Assembly (NCBI GenBank): GCA_018262385.1
Contig: JAGSPQ010000026.1
Span: forward strand, 1-10,818
Length of the DNA stretch: 10,818 nt
Direction of reading: 5' to 3'
Origin: Myxococcaceae bacterium
GTDB lineage: Bacteria; Myxococcota; Myxococcia; Myxococcales; Myxococcaceae
The position numbers and the translations under genes are program-made. Position 1 is the stretch's first letter; the number at the start of each line of letters is the position of its first letter. The notes beneath the pieces are model-generated. The model was not told where the DNA came from, ran no database searches, and saw only the letters and a list, made by a program, of their open reading frames with translations. This document shows positions 1 through 7,376 of this stretch, piece after piece.

Positions 1-382
1 CGAAGGACGCCGAGTTGATCCGGGTCTGCGGATCGAGCGCCACGTTGGTGTCGGCGTCGATGAACCCCAGCTTGGTGATCTTCACCTCGATCCGCTGCAG
101 CAGGGTGGTGGCCGAGCCGAGCTCGGGCAGCCGCTGGTAGTCCGCCGCGGAGACGATCTCGATGTCCTTGTCGAACGACAGCTCGCAGCCGCCCGAGACC
201 ACCTGGGTGGTCACCGAGTAGGCCCCCGCCGGGATGACGTTTCCGCAGACGAAGGCCACCAGCTCGACCTCGGCGGTGCCGCTGATCGACGGGATCCCCT
301 GGGCGGCGCCGATTCGGATCTCCGGCTGAACGAAGTTGCAGGCGGTCAACGCGAGGAGGGGCAGGGTGCACAGACGCAGCAT
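1..382 (-). CDS. Putative lipoprotein, partial (3' end beyond the window)
   Basis: Reading the minus strand from ATG at 382 gives 127 codons without a stop before the window edge, so the C-terminus is missing. The protein opens with a short type II signal peptide and the lipobox LTAC, with the lipidated cysteine at residue 15, so it should be anchored in the outer or inner membrane facing the periplasm or surface. A GAGG ribosome site lies 6 nt before the start. The mature part alternates hydrophobic and polar residues, suggesting beta strands, and has two further cysteines (about residues 48 and 67) that could form a disulfide. I do not recognise a family. Codon use matches the neighbours (strong G/C at third positions), which supports real coding. 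The function is unknown. Confidence 0.8.
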   Translation of the reverse strand, partial: MLRLCTLPLLALTACNFVQPEIRIGAAQGIPSISGTAEVELVAFVCGNVIPAGAYSVTTQVVSGGCELSFDKDIEIVSAADYQRLPELGSATTLLQRIEVKITKLGFIDADTNVALDPQTRINSASF

Positions 383-436
383 GGGGAACCTCGATCGACC
401 GGCCGTCGGTGGCCAACACTAACACCCTGCCCGGCC

Positions 437-708
437 TCAGTCTGCGGGCAGCCGCCGGAAGACCCGTGTCACCTTCCGCGGCCGGCCATCCTTCGGAAAG
501 ATGGTCATCCGCGTCACCATCCGGTCGCCGGCCTCGATCGTCCGGACCAGGTCGAACGGCTCGACGCTTCCGTCTGCCCGCTCGCCCCGGCGAAGTTTCG
601 AAGGAAGAAGTTGGCCTGATGGTGCTCGCGCAGCGGGGCCAGATCCGAGCAGGCGGCGTTGTCGATCTTCCACCGGCCTTCGAACGGGCTGCATCGGGGG
701 CGTGCAAC
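437..708 (-). pseudogene. Frameshifted, 5'-truncated remnant of a small (lipo)protein gene
   Basis: Two minus-strand frames join to give one protein-like sequence. From about 690 down to 600 one frame reads CSPFEGRWKIDNAACSDL and then PLREHHQANFFLRNF. From about 595 down to the TGA at 437-439 the next frame reads GSVEPFDLVRTIEAGDRMV and ends KVTRVFRRLPAD. Each stretch uses GC-ending codons only in its own part, and each turns into arginine/serine-rich nonsense outside it. The single-base shift therefore falls around 580-605. The upstream frame has a TAG at 709-711 and no ATG, GTG or plausible signal peptide before the Cys that might once have been the lipidation site, so the start is also lost. 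It lies 54 nt upstream of the lipoprotein gene at the left edge and may once have been its operon partner. An assembly error could explain the shift but would not easily explain the missing start. Family unknown. Confidence 0.6.
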
Positions 709-764
709 CTACTCCCGCGCCCCGGGAAGGAAGCAGCACCCGAAGCTCTGGTAGAAGGGGGCCG

Positions 765-1712
765 ATGCGAATCCTCCTCGTGGCGCTCCTCTCGCTCCCC
801 GCGCTGGCCTGGGCCGGCGGCGCCGTCGTCCTCTTCCCCGCCATCGGCAGCCTCAACAAGGTGACCCTCAGCGGGCGGGTCTTCAGGGACGAGGCGACCG
901 CGGGCAGCTCGACCCTGAGCCGGAACCTGCGCCGGCTGGCGGCGAGCAACTGGGAGGACGTGCCGGTCGAGGTCCGCTACGCCGGCCAGTCGAGAAACGT
1001 CACTTCCGGGCGCGACGGGAACTTCGAGGCGGTCTTCGAGGCGATCGCCCCGAGGCTCTTCGCGCTCGGCAGCCAGAAGGCCGAAGCGCACGTGGCGGGA
1101 GCGAAGACCGGGATCGCCGGGGTCGAGATTCTCGGGCCCGGCGCGCCGTTCTTCGTCGTCTCGGACTTCGACGACACGGTGGCGATCAGCGAGGTGCTCA
1201 GCCGCCGCAGGCTGCTCGCCAACGCGCTGCTGAAGGACGAGTCGACCCAGTCGGTGGTGAAGGGGATGGCCGAGTTCTACGGCTGCCTGCGCGACAACCC
1301 GGGCAAGCCGGCGTTCGCGCTGGTCAGCGGCTCTCCGGTGCAGTTCGCCGGGCGGATCGGCACCTTCCTCGCCAACCACCGCTTCCCCGCGATGGGCCTC
1401 TACCTGCGCGATCTCGGCCCCAGCACGCTGTCGGACTACAAGCAGCCGGTGATTCGCGCCCTGATGCGGGGGATGCCGAACAAGGCGGTGCTGGTCGGCG
1501 ACTCGGGCGAGCACGATCCCGAGGTCTACCGGCAGATGGTGCAGGAGTTCCCCGATCGGGTGCTGCGCGTCTACATCCGCAACGCCGGCCGCGCGGAGGA
1601 TCCGACCCGCTTCGAGGGGCTGATGCTGTTCGACGAGCCGAAGCAGGCGGCGCTCGACGCGGTGGGCCGCGGGCTGGCCAGCAAGGAGTGCGTCGCGAAG
1701 GCGTTTCCATGA
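765..1712 (+). CDS. Secreted App1-type (DUF2183) phosphatase, HAD superfamily
   Basis: This 315-residue protein has a Sec signal peptide (residues 1-17, ending AWA), so it is likely periplasmic or exported. Residues about 33-120 form a probable beta-rich domain. Residues about 129-285 match the catalytic domain first described in yeast phosphatidate phosphatase App1: the HAD nucleophile motif DFDDT (D134, D136, T138), SGSP at 188-191, a conserved lysine region around K226, and GDSGEHDPEVY starting at 245, which supplies the metal-binding acids. All catalytic residues are present. The family dephosphorylates phosphatidate-like substrates; the bacterial substrate is not established. The ATG at 765 was chosen over upstream in-frame codons because the signal peptide starts there and a purine-rich AGAAGGGGG sits just before it; the upstream extension is arginine/serine-rich and overlaps the broken gene. 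The stop overlaps the next start (ATGA), so the two genes are probably translationally coupled. Confidence 0.87.
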   Translation: MRILLVALLSLPALAWAGGAVVLFPAIGSLNKVTLSGRVFRDEATAGSSTLSRNLRRLAASNWEDVPVEVRYAGQSRNVTSGRDGNFEAVFEAIAPRLFALGSQKAEAHVAGAKTGIAGVEILGPGAPFFVVSDFDDTVAISEVLSRRRLLANALLKDESTQSVVKGMAEFYGCLRDNPGKPAFALVSGSPVQFAGRIGTFLANHRFPAMGLYLRDLGPSTLSDYKQPVIRALMRGMPNKAVLVGDSGEHDPEVYRQMVQEFPDRVLRVYIRNAGRAEDPTRFEGLMLFDEPKQAALDAVGRGLASKECVAKAFP

Positions 1713-2506
1713 GGTGGGTGGGGCTGATCGTCCTGCTCGCGGCCTGTGCCGACAAACCGAAGGCGCCGCCCGCCGCGCCGCTGCAGAAGCCGGCTCCGCT
1801 CGAGCCGCTGATCGCCGAGCGGGTGCGGGTCGACGCGGGGGCCGAGGCCGAGGCGACCTACACCGTCAAGCCGTTCACCTTCGCCGGCGATCCTCCTCCC
1901 GCCGCCGCGCTGCGGGTCGAGGCGGCGGGCGAGGGCCTGAAGGTCGGCGCCGAGCCCGCCACCCTCGCCGCGCTCGAAGCGAAGCTGACGCCCAGGCGCG
2001 AGGTGCTGCTGTCGTTCGATTCCGAGACGTACCTCGCCCAGGTTCTGCCGCTGCTGGCGCTGCTCGATGACGCGGGCGCCCAGGTCTGGCTGCAGTCGCC
2101 CGACGTGCCGGCGCTCGCCTGGCCGGTCACCCTGCGGGACGAAGCCGACTTCAACGCCTGGCTCGAGGAGACGGCGGCCGGGAAGCTGCGCGTCGTCCAC
2201 CGCGCGGACGGGTTCGAGCTGCAGACCAACCTCGGCAAGCTGGCCGGCGGAGATCCGAAGGGGCCGACGGTGCCCACCCGCGGCGGCGCGTACGATCTGG
2301 TCACCCTCCAGCGGGGGCTCGACCGGGTGAAGCAGCGGTTCACCGAGGCCCCCGACGTCTGCTTCATGCCCAGCTACGCGATGCCGATGCACGACGCGAC
2401 CCGGGCGATCGCCGCCAACTGGATCTCGGCCGAGAAGGTGATCTTCGCCGGGGCCTGCCTGGTCTACCCCCGCCCGGCGGCCGACGCGGGCGCCGCGAAG
2501 CGGTAA
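1709..2506 (+). CDS. Lipoprotein with an ExbD/TolR-like C-terminal half
   Basis: The 265-residue protein starts with a lipoprotein signal (LLAAC, Cys13) followed by a proline/alanine-rich linker (about 16-32). Residues about 96-132 and 214-252 look like two copies of the small alpha/beta unit found in the periplasmic domain of ExbD/TolR: a strand, a helix of the type YLAQVLPLLALLDDAG, then a second strand. Between them the stretch FELQTNLGKLAGGDP (169-183) followed by GPTVP, then YDLVTLQRGLDRVKQRF (195-211), resembles ExbD-like proteins of deltaproteobacteria as I recall them. True ExbD has an N-terminal membrane helix that engages ExbB; here that helix is replaced by a lipid anchor, so proton-motive coupling is unlikely. 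The start overlaps the App1-type phosphatase stop (ATGA), so the two are probably one operon. The stop abuts the convergent gene's stop at 2507. The ExbD similarity is by eye only; a lipoprotein of unknown role is the safe call. Confidence 0.8.
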   Translation: MRWVGLIVLLAACADKPKAPPAAPLQKPAPLEPLIAERVRVDAGAEAEATYTVKPFTFAGDPPPAAALRVEAAGEGLKVGAEPATLAALEAKLTPRREVLLSFDSETYLAQVLPLLALLDDAGAQVWLQSPDVPALAWPVTLRDEADFNAWLEETAAGKLRVVHRADGFELQTNLGKLAGGDPKGPTVPTRGGAYDLVTLQRGLDRVKQRFTEAPDVCFMPSYAMPMHDATRAIAANWISAEKVIFAGACLVYPRPAADAGAAKR

Positions 2507-2845
2507 CTAGAAGCCGACCGCGCCCACGCAGATGCTGACCGAGCCGTTCACCGTCCGGCACACGTAGCCGTTGCGGCAGTCGGCGGCGCGGCTGCAGGTG
2601 CGGAAGCAGGCCGGCGCGTTCCTCGCCAGCGCGTCGCGCACGCAGGTCGAGCCGGTGGGGCAGGTGGTGTTCGGATCTTCGACCTTGCAGGCGAGGGTGC
2701 AGTACCCGCCGGGCGAGAAGTCCTTGTTGAGGCAGATCACCCCCGGCCCGCACTCGCTGTTGGTGGTGCAGGGGTCGCCGATCGTCGGACCGCACCCCGC
2801 GAGCAGCGATGAGAGCACCACTGCAATGGCCAGCGACGTTCGCAT
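2507..2845 (-). CDS. Small cysteine-rich lipoprotein
   Basis: The 112-residue protein begins with a signal peptide ending in the lipobox LLAGC (Cys18). The mature chain contains twelve further cysteines in spaced groups (26, 32, 38, 49, 53, 62, 68, 80, 84, 90, 96, 106). The segments GDPCTTNSECGPGVICL and CSRAADCRNGYVC repeat the same C-x5-C-x5-C pattern, which suggests two disulfide-bonded knots. Myxobacteria encode many such Dickkopf-like or EGF-like extracellular cysteine-rich proteins, but I cannot name a specific family. The ATG at 2845 was chosen because the signal peptide starts there; a further in-frame ATG at 2881 would add twelve polar residues and run into the promoter region of the divergent dehydrogenase gene. 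No convincing Shine-Dalgarno sequence precedes 2845. Its stop (TAG, 2507-2509) directly abuts the TAA of the convergent gene, leaving no room for a terminator between them. Confidence 0.8.
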   Translation of the reverse strand: MRTSLAIAVVLSSLLAGCGPTIGDPCTTNSECGPGVICLNKDFSPGGYCTLACKVEDPNTTCPTGSTCVRDALARNAPACFRTCSRAADCRNGYVCRTVNGSVSICVGAVGF

Positions 2846-2913
2846 GTCCGGCGAGTATCTTGCCCGGCCGGTCGTCAGCAACTTTTCATTCCATCAGACA
2901 ACGGGGTTCGCAG

Positions 2914-4683
<1,770 letters not shown>

Positions 4684-4684
4684 C

Positions 4685-4739
4685 TCCGCCACCCCGCGTC
4701 ACAGCCCGGTAACGAAAGCCCGCCGGGGACGCGAGCGGA
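4685..4739 (+). terminator. Nested inverted repeat just after the acyl-CoA dehydrogenase stop; possible terminator
   Basis: Three arms nest in order: TCCGC (4685-4689) with GCGGA (4735-4739), CGCGTC (4695-4700) with GACGCG (4728-4733), and CCCGG (4705-4709) with CCGGG (4723-4727). The innermost loop is 13 nt. The structure starts 2 nt after the stop codon. There is no run of Ts afterwards (ATTACTG), so intrinsic termination is unproven; the position is the main support. Confidence 0.45.
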
Positions 4740-4769
4740 ATTACTGCGGATTGCGACCCGGCATAAGGG

Positions 4770-4785
4770 CCCGCTGATGAGCGGG
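4770..4785 (-). terminator. Short GC hairpin downstream of the PilZ gene; possible terminator
   Basis: CCCGCT and AGCGGG (6-bp perfect stem) flank a GATG loop. Read on the minus strand it lies 10 nt after the PilZ stop at 4796 and is followed by CCTTAT, with no true T-run. It could stop transcription from either side of this convergent gene pair. Confidence 0.35.
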
Positions 4786-4795
4786 ATTCGCCGCC

Positions 4796-5521
4796 TCAGG
4801 GCATCCGCGAGACGGCGTTCATCCCGAAGCTGATCGTCGCCTTCCACGGCGGCGGCGGCAGCCCGCGAAAGGTGAGGATCTGCTGCAGCCGCGCGGTGGT
4901 GTCCGGCCGCAGCTTGCCGAACGACACCCCGAAGCCGGGGTTCATCAGCGTCGTCCGTTCCTTCGGAGGCCGCATCACCCAGACGATCTCTCCGTGCAGC
5001 GCCAGCACGCCGAGCGACAGCGTCAGCTCGAGGAACACCGGCTCCTGGATCTTCACCCAGCGCGGCACCTCGAGCGCTTCGATCTCGAGCCCCAGCCCGC
5101 CGAACGAGATGTCCCGCAGCAGGTACTCGACCGAGCTGGCCTTGTCTTCCGTCGCTCGCACCTGCAGCGGGATCCGCGCGTGCTTGCGGACCTTCTCGTA
5201 TTTCTGGGCCTCGAAGATCCGCCGCAGCAGCGCGTCCAGGCCCTCGCGGCTCTCCGACTGCTGGTAGCGGATCTGCAGCAGGAACATCCCCCCCGGCTGG
5301 GGCGCGACCGCCACCACCTCGCCGTGCACCTCGACCAGCTCGGGCACCCCCTTCGCCTCCAGCTCGAAGATGAAGCGGGTGCCGACCGGGGCCACCTTGC
5401 GGCTGGCGATCGACACGCCACCCTTGCCGACGCTGCGGGTGTACTCGGAGATCAGCGCCACCGGCGTCTTGTAGGTGACCTTCAGCCGTACTGGCTCACC
5501 GCTGGCGACGTTCCGACTCAC
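4796..5521 (-). CDS. Tandem PilZ-domain protein (c-di-GMP effector)
   Basis: The 241-residue protein has two PilZ-like domains and no membrane segment or enzymatic domain. The second (about 105-225) carries the canonical c-di-GMP motifs: RKHAR (112-116, RxxxR) and DISFGG (137-142, DxSxxG). The first (about 9-97) has the degenerate loop YTRSVGKGG and no RxxxR; it resembles the Myxococcus paralogous PilZ-like family (TIGR02266 type, as I recall it) and probably does not bind the ligand itself. The role is likely cytoplasmic, adapting motility, polysaccharide or another process to c-di-GMP; the partner is unknown. The GTG at 5521 was preferred over the GTG at 5560 because TAGGT lies 8 nt before it and because the earlier GTG sits inside a strong hairpin (5550-5581) with no ribosome site. 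The protein would be 254 residues if 5560 is used. Confidence 0.87.
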   Translation of the reverse strand: MSRNVASGEPVRLKVTYKTPVALISEYTRSVGKGGVSIASRKVAPVGTRFIFELEAKGVPELVEVHGEVVAVAPQPGGMFLLQIRYQQSESREGLDALLRRIFEAQKYEKVRKHARIPLQVRATEDKASSVEYLLRDISFGGLGLEIEALEVPRWVKIQEPVFLELTLSLGVLALHGEIVWVMRPPKERTTLMNPGFGVSFGKLRPDTTARLQQILTFRGLPPPPWKATISFGMNAVSRMP

Positions 5522-5549
5522 GCCAGCCAACCTAGCGCCCAAATGCGAA

Positions 5550-5581
5550 GCGCGGAACACTCGAAGCCGAGCATTCCGCGC
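5550..5581 (-). terminator. Strong 14-bp hairpin between the glycine-rich lipoprotein gene and the PilZ gene
   Basis: On the minus-strand transcript GCGCGGAA-TG-CTCG and CGAG-TG-TTCCGCGC form a 14-bp stem around a GCTT tetraloop. The two central pairs are T-G/G-T wobbles; on the plus strand the same positions are C/A mismatches, so the structure favours minus-strand RNA. It lies 30 nt after the upstream lipoprotein stop and 28 nt before the chosen PilZ start, followed by a weak T-containing stretch (TTCGCATTTG). It probably terminates the lipoprotein transcript or attenuates read-through into the PilZ gene. Confidence 0.6.
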
Positions 5582-5611
5582 CGCAGTTGACAGTCGAGCT
5601 TTCGCTTCCGG

Positions 5612-6220
5612 CTATTTCTTGTCGGCCGTGATCACCACGCTGATCTTCCCGGCGGTCACGCTCACCGCCTCGTCGAAGGTGTAGGTGCCCTCGGTGTCGA
5701 TCACCTTCCCCTTGACGATCATCGAGACCCCGCCCGTGGTCTGGGTCAGCGCGCTGACCGCGACCTTCTGGCTGACGTCGAGGTCGAGGAAGTCGTCGCA
5801 CGCGCCCTGCCACAGCAGCTTGCCCTTGATCGACTGATCCACGTCGACGCTGCTGGTGGCCACCTTGATCGACTGCACCACCGCCAGCGAGCCGTTCAGC
5901 GTCGCCACCCCCATCCCGGTCATCACCCCGCAGTTGTTGTAGTCGGCGGTGAAGCTCTGGCCGACGTCGGTCAGCCCGCCGCTGCCCAGCACCACCCCGA
6001 AGCCGCTCAACGTCGTCGAGCCGCCCTCGGCGCACCGCACCTCGACGCTCCCGGTGCCGCCCAGCTTGGCTCCCAGCTTGTCCGTTCCGCCCTTCAGCGG
6101 GCCGGACGCGGCGTAGAGCGCCTCCGAGGCTCCCTGCTTGCCGCCTGAGATCTGGGCCCGGGGTCCACACGCGCAAAATGCCAGAACTACTACGGAAACT
6201 GCGGTGAGTTGGGTCTTCAT
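5612..6220 (-). CDS. Glycine-rich putative lipoprotein of unknown function
   Basis: The 202-residue protein starts with a hydrophobic signal segment ending FCACGP. Cys18 is the likely lipidation site, though FCAC is an unusual lipobox and Cys16 preceded by LAF is a poorer alternative; simple secretion is also possible. The mature part is rich in Gly, Ser, Thr and Val, has alternating patterns typical of beta strands, and has only three cysteines (63, 97, 141). I do not recognise a family. The ATG at 6220 is preferred because the signal peptide starts there and GGGAGG lies 10 nt upstream; the in-frame extension further upstream is arginine-rich and runs into the mraZ promoter region. It is divergent from the dcw operon, with 206 nt between the two starts. 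A GCTGGG/CCCAGC palindrome overlaps its ribosome-binding region. Confidence 0.8.
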   Translation of the reverse strand: MKTQLTAVSVVVLAFCACGPRAQISGGKQGASEALYAASGPLKGGTDKLGAKLGGTGSVEVRCAEGGSTTLSGFGVVLGSGGLTDVGQSFTADYNNCGVMTGMGVATLNGSLAVVQSIKVATSSVDVDQSIKGKLLWQGACDDFLDLDVSQKVAVSALTQTTGGVSMIVKGKVIDTEGTYTFDEAVSVTAGKISVVITADKK

Positions 6221-6233
6221 CGGGTAGGCGCCT

Positions 6234-6245
6234 CCCAGCGCTGGG
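6234..6245 (-). promoter_or_regulatory. 12-bp perfect palindrome overlapping the lipoprotein ribosome-binding site
   Basis: CCCAGCGCTGGG is its own reverse complement. On the minus strand its last GGG is the beginning of GGGAGG, the Shine-Dalgarno candidate of the gene starting at 6220. It could be a protein-binding operator or a weak RNA structure masking the ribosome site; the lack of a loop makes a simple hairpin unfavourable. It may also be chance in GC-rich DNA. Confidence 0.3.
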
Positions 6246-6332
6246 CCCCAGTAATAAGGACGCGGGGTCCTGGTTCGTTGCCGGCGGCTCCCCTTCCGAT
6301 CAGCCCCCGGCGACCGGAAGCTCTCACGAATC

Positions 6333-6360
6333 TTGATCTCCCCGCAAATCGGGCTAGTTT
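6333..6360 (+). promoter_or_regulatory. Candidate sigma70-type promoter for the mraZ/dcw operon
   Basis: TTGATC (6333-6338) and TAGTTT (6355-6360) are spaced by 16 nt, in the only AT-richer part of the 206-nt intergenic region. They match the -35 consensus at 4 of 6 positions and the -10 only weakly. Transcription would start near 6367, right at the first MraZ-type box. The rest of the intergenic region (6246-6332) shows nothing I can name. Confidence 0.35.
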
Positions 6361-6365
6361 TCGCG

Positions 6366-6390
6366 GGTGGCAAGAAGTGGTATTTCGCGG
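6366..6390 (+). promoter_or_regulatory. Candidate MraZ-binding boxes: three direct repeats with 10-bp period
   Basis: GTGG at 6367-6370, GTGG at 6377-6380 and GCGG at 6387-6390 recur with an exact 10-bp period, and another GCGG sits two periods further on at 6407-6410. MraZ proteins bind direct repeats of a TGGG- or GTGG-like core at 10-bp spacing upstream of their own gene (TGGGN with 5-nt spacers in E. coli; AAAGTG-type boxes in Mycoplasma). These boxes lie 36 nt before the mraZ start and just after the candidate promoter, a position suited to autorepression. Confidence 0.55.
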
Positions 6391-6426
6391 ATCAGAGTGC
6401 TGCGCAGCGGCTGACCGAGGCAAAGA

Positions 6427-6879
6427 GTGTTTCGCGGAGTGTTCGAGCACCAGATCGACGGGAAAGGGCGCACCAGCTTCCCGGCGAAGCTGCGCGAGAC
6501 GCTCGTCGGCGCCTACGACGAGCGGCTGATCGTCACCACCTCGCTCGACGCCTGCCTCCACGCCTACCCGGTTCGGGAATGGGAACAGCTCGAGCTGGCG
6601 CTCTCCCGCCGCAACCCGATGGAGCCGGGGGTGAAGCAGCTGATGCGGCTGTACGTCGCCAGCGCGCAGGAGTGCCCGCTCGACAAGCTGGGGCGGATCC
6701 TGATTCCGCCCACGCTGCGCAGCCACGCGTCGCTCGAGAAAGACGTGATCTGGGCGGGGATGGTGAAGGTGGTCGAGCTCTGGTCGAAGGAAGGCTGGGC
6801 CAGGGCCCAGGACGAGGCCCGCACCGAGGCCGGCTCCGCCGACGTGATGCGGGTGCTCACCGAACTCAAGCAGTCCTGA
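6427..6879 (+). CDS. mraZ: Transcriptional regulator MraZ
   Basis: The 150-residue protein is the usual MraZ length and opens with the family start [15 protein letters not shown]. It has two SpoVT/AbrB-like (MraZ) half-domains, each with a DxxxR core: DGKGR at 11-15 followed by FPAKLR, and DKLGR at 86-90 followed by ILIPP. MraZ proteins form ring-shaped oligomers that bind repeated DNA boxes and control the dcw cluster, usually by repression. The start is GTG, with GAGG 6 nt before it, and the N-terminal alignment excludes other starts. It is the first gene of a plus-strand cluster that continues with a STAS gene, rsmH, ftsL, ftsI and murE. Candidate boxes lie just upstream, suggesting self-control. 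Confidence 0.96.
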   Translation: MFRGVFEHQIDGKGRTSFPAKLRETLVGAYDERLIVTTSLDACLHAYPVREWEQLELALSRRNPMEPGVKQLMRLYVASAQECPLDKLGRILIPPTLRSHASLEKDVIWAGMVKVVELWSKEGWARAQDEARTEAGSADVMRVLTELKQS

Positions 6880-6926
6880 TTTTTCGCAATTTCGATTCGC
6901 ACTTCGCTGTTGAGAGGAAAATTCCA

Positions 6927-7373
6927 ATGTCCGAGCTGGCCGCACTCGAGCTGTCGCAAATCGAAGTCGTCTCCGACGGGTCCCGCCCGGGGGCCGGCCA
7001 GGAATCGGCGCGCCAGAAGGCCTTCGTCGCCCAGACCCGCCCCGCCCAGATGACGCTCGCGCTCGAAGGCGAGATCGGAATCCGGGAATACGACGAGATC
7101 GCCGAGCAGCTGTTCCGCTTCAGCAGCCGCGGGGTCCGCCGGGTGGTGATCGACTTCTGCGACGTCAGCCACGTCGACTACCGGGTGGTGCGCCCGCTGA
7201 TGCTGCGCGCCTCGGGCCTTCGCCACCTCGGCGGAGACATCAAGCTGTGCGGAATGTCGCCCTACATCCACGCGATCTTCCGATCGGCGGGCGCGCACGA
7301 CGCGTTCGACTACTACGCCGAGGCGATCGATGCGGTCGCCGCCTTCGAGCGTGCGGTTCTGACTGCCGGCTGA
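6927..7373 (+). CDS. STAS-domain protein lacking the phosphorylation serine
   Basis: The 148-residue protein has a polar, probably disordered N-terminus (1-40) and a STAS-like domain (about 41-145): MTLALEGEI, then VVIDFCDVSHVDYRVVRPL (73-91), then GDIKLCGMSP (103-112) and a final helix. In SpoIIAA-type anti-anti-sigma factors the loop after the third strand reads DSSG, and its second serine is phosphorylated by an anti-sigma kinase. Here the Asp is kept (D84) but Y85, R86 and V87 replace Ser-Ser-Gly, so classical phospho-switching is not possible. It may act as a constitutive binding partner or scaffold. The ATG at 6927 has AGAGGA 9 nt upstream. It follows mraZ by 47 nt, and its stop is 3 nt before the rsmH start, so it is almost certainly co-expressed with the division genes. 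Its partner is unknown. Confidence 0.83.
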   Translation: MSELAALELSQIEVVSDGSRPGAGQESARQKAFVAQTRPAQMTLALEGEIGIREYDEIAEQLFRFSSRGVRRVVIDFCDVSHVDYRVVRPLMLRASGLRHLGGDIKLCGMSPYIHAIFRSAGAHDAFDYYAEAIDAVAAFERAVLTAG

Positions 7374-7376
7374 CGT

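Noticed and set aside
501..764. 88-codon N-terminal extension of the App1-type phosphatase
   Set aside because: It is arginine/serine-rich, opposes the broken minus-strand gene, and would bury a clear signal peptide inside the protein.
2846..2913. Promoter elements in the 68-nt divergent gap before the acyl-CoA dehydrogenase
   Set aside because: Some AT-richer bases (ACTTTTCATT) are present, but no -35/-10 pair with sensible spacing stands out.
5522..5560. GTG at 5560 as the PilZ protein start
   Set aside because: It lies in a strong hairpin and has no ribosome site; GTG at 5521 has TAGGT at good spacing. Not fully excluded.
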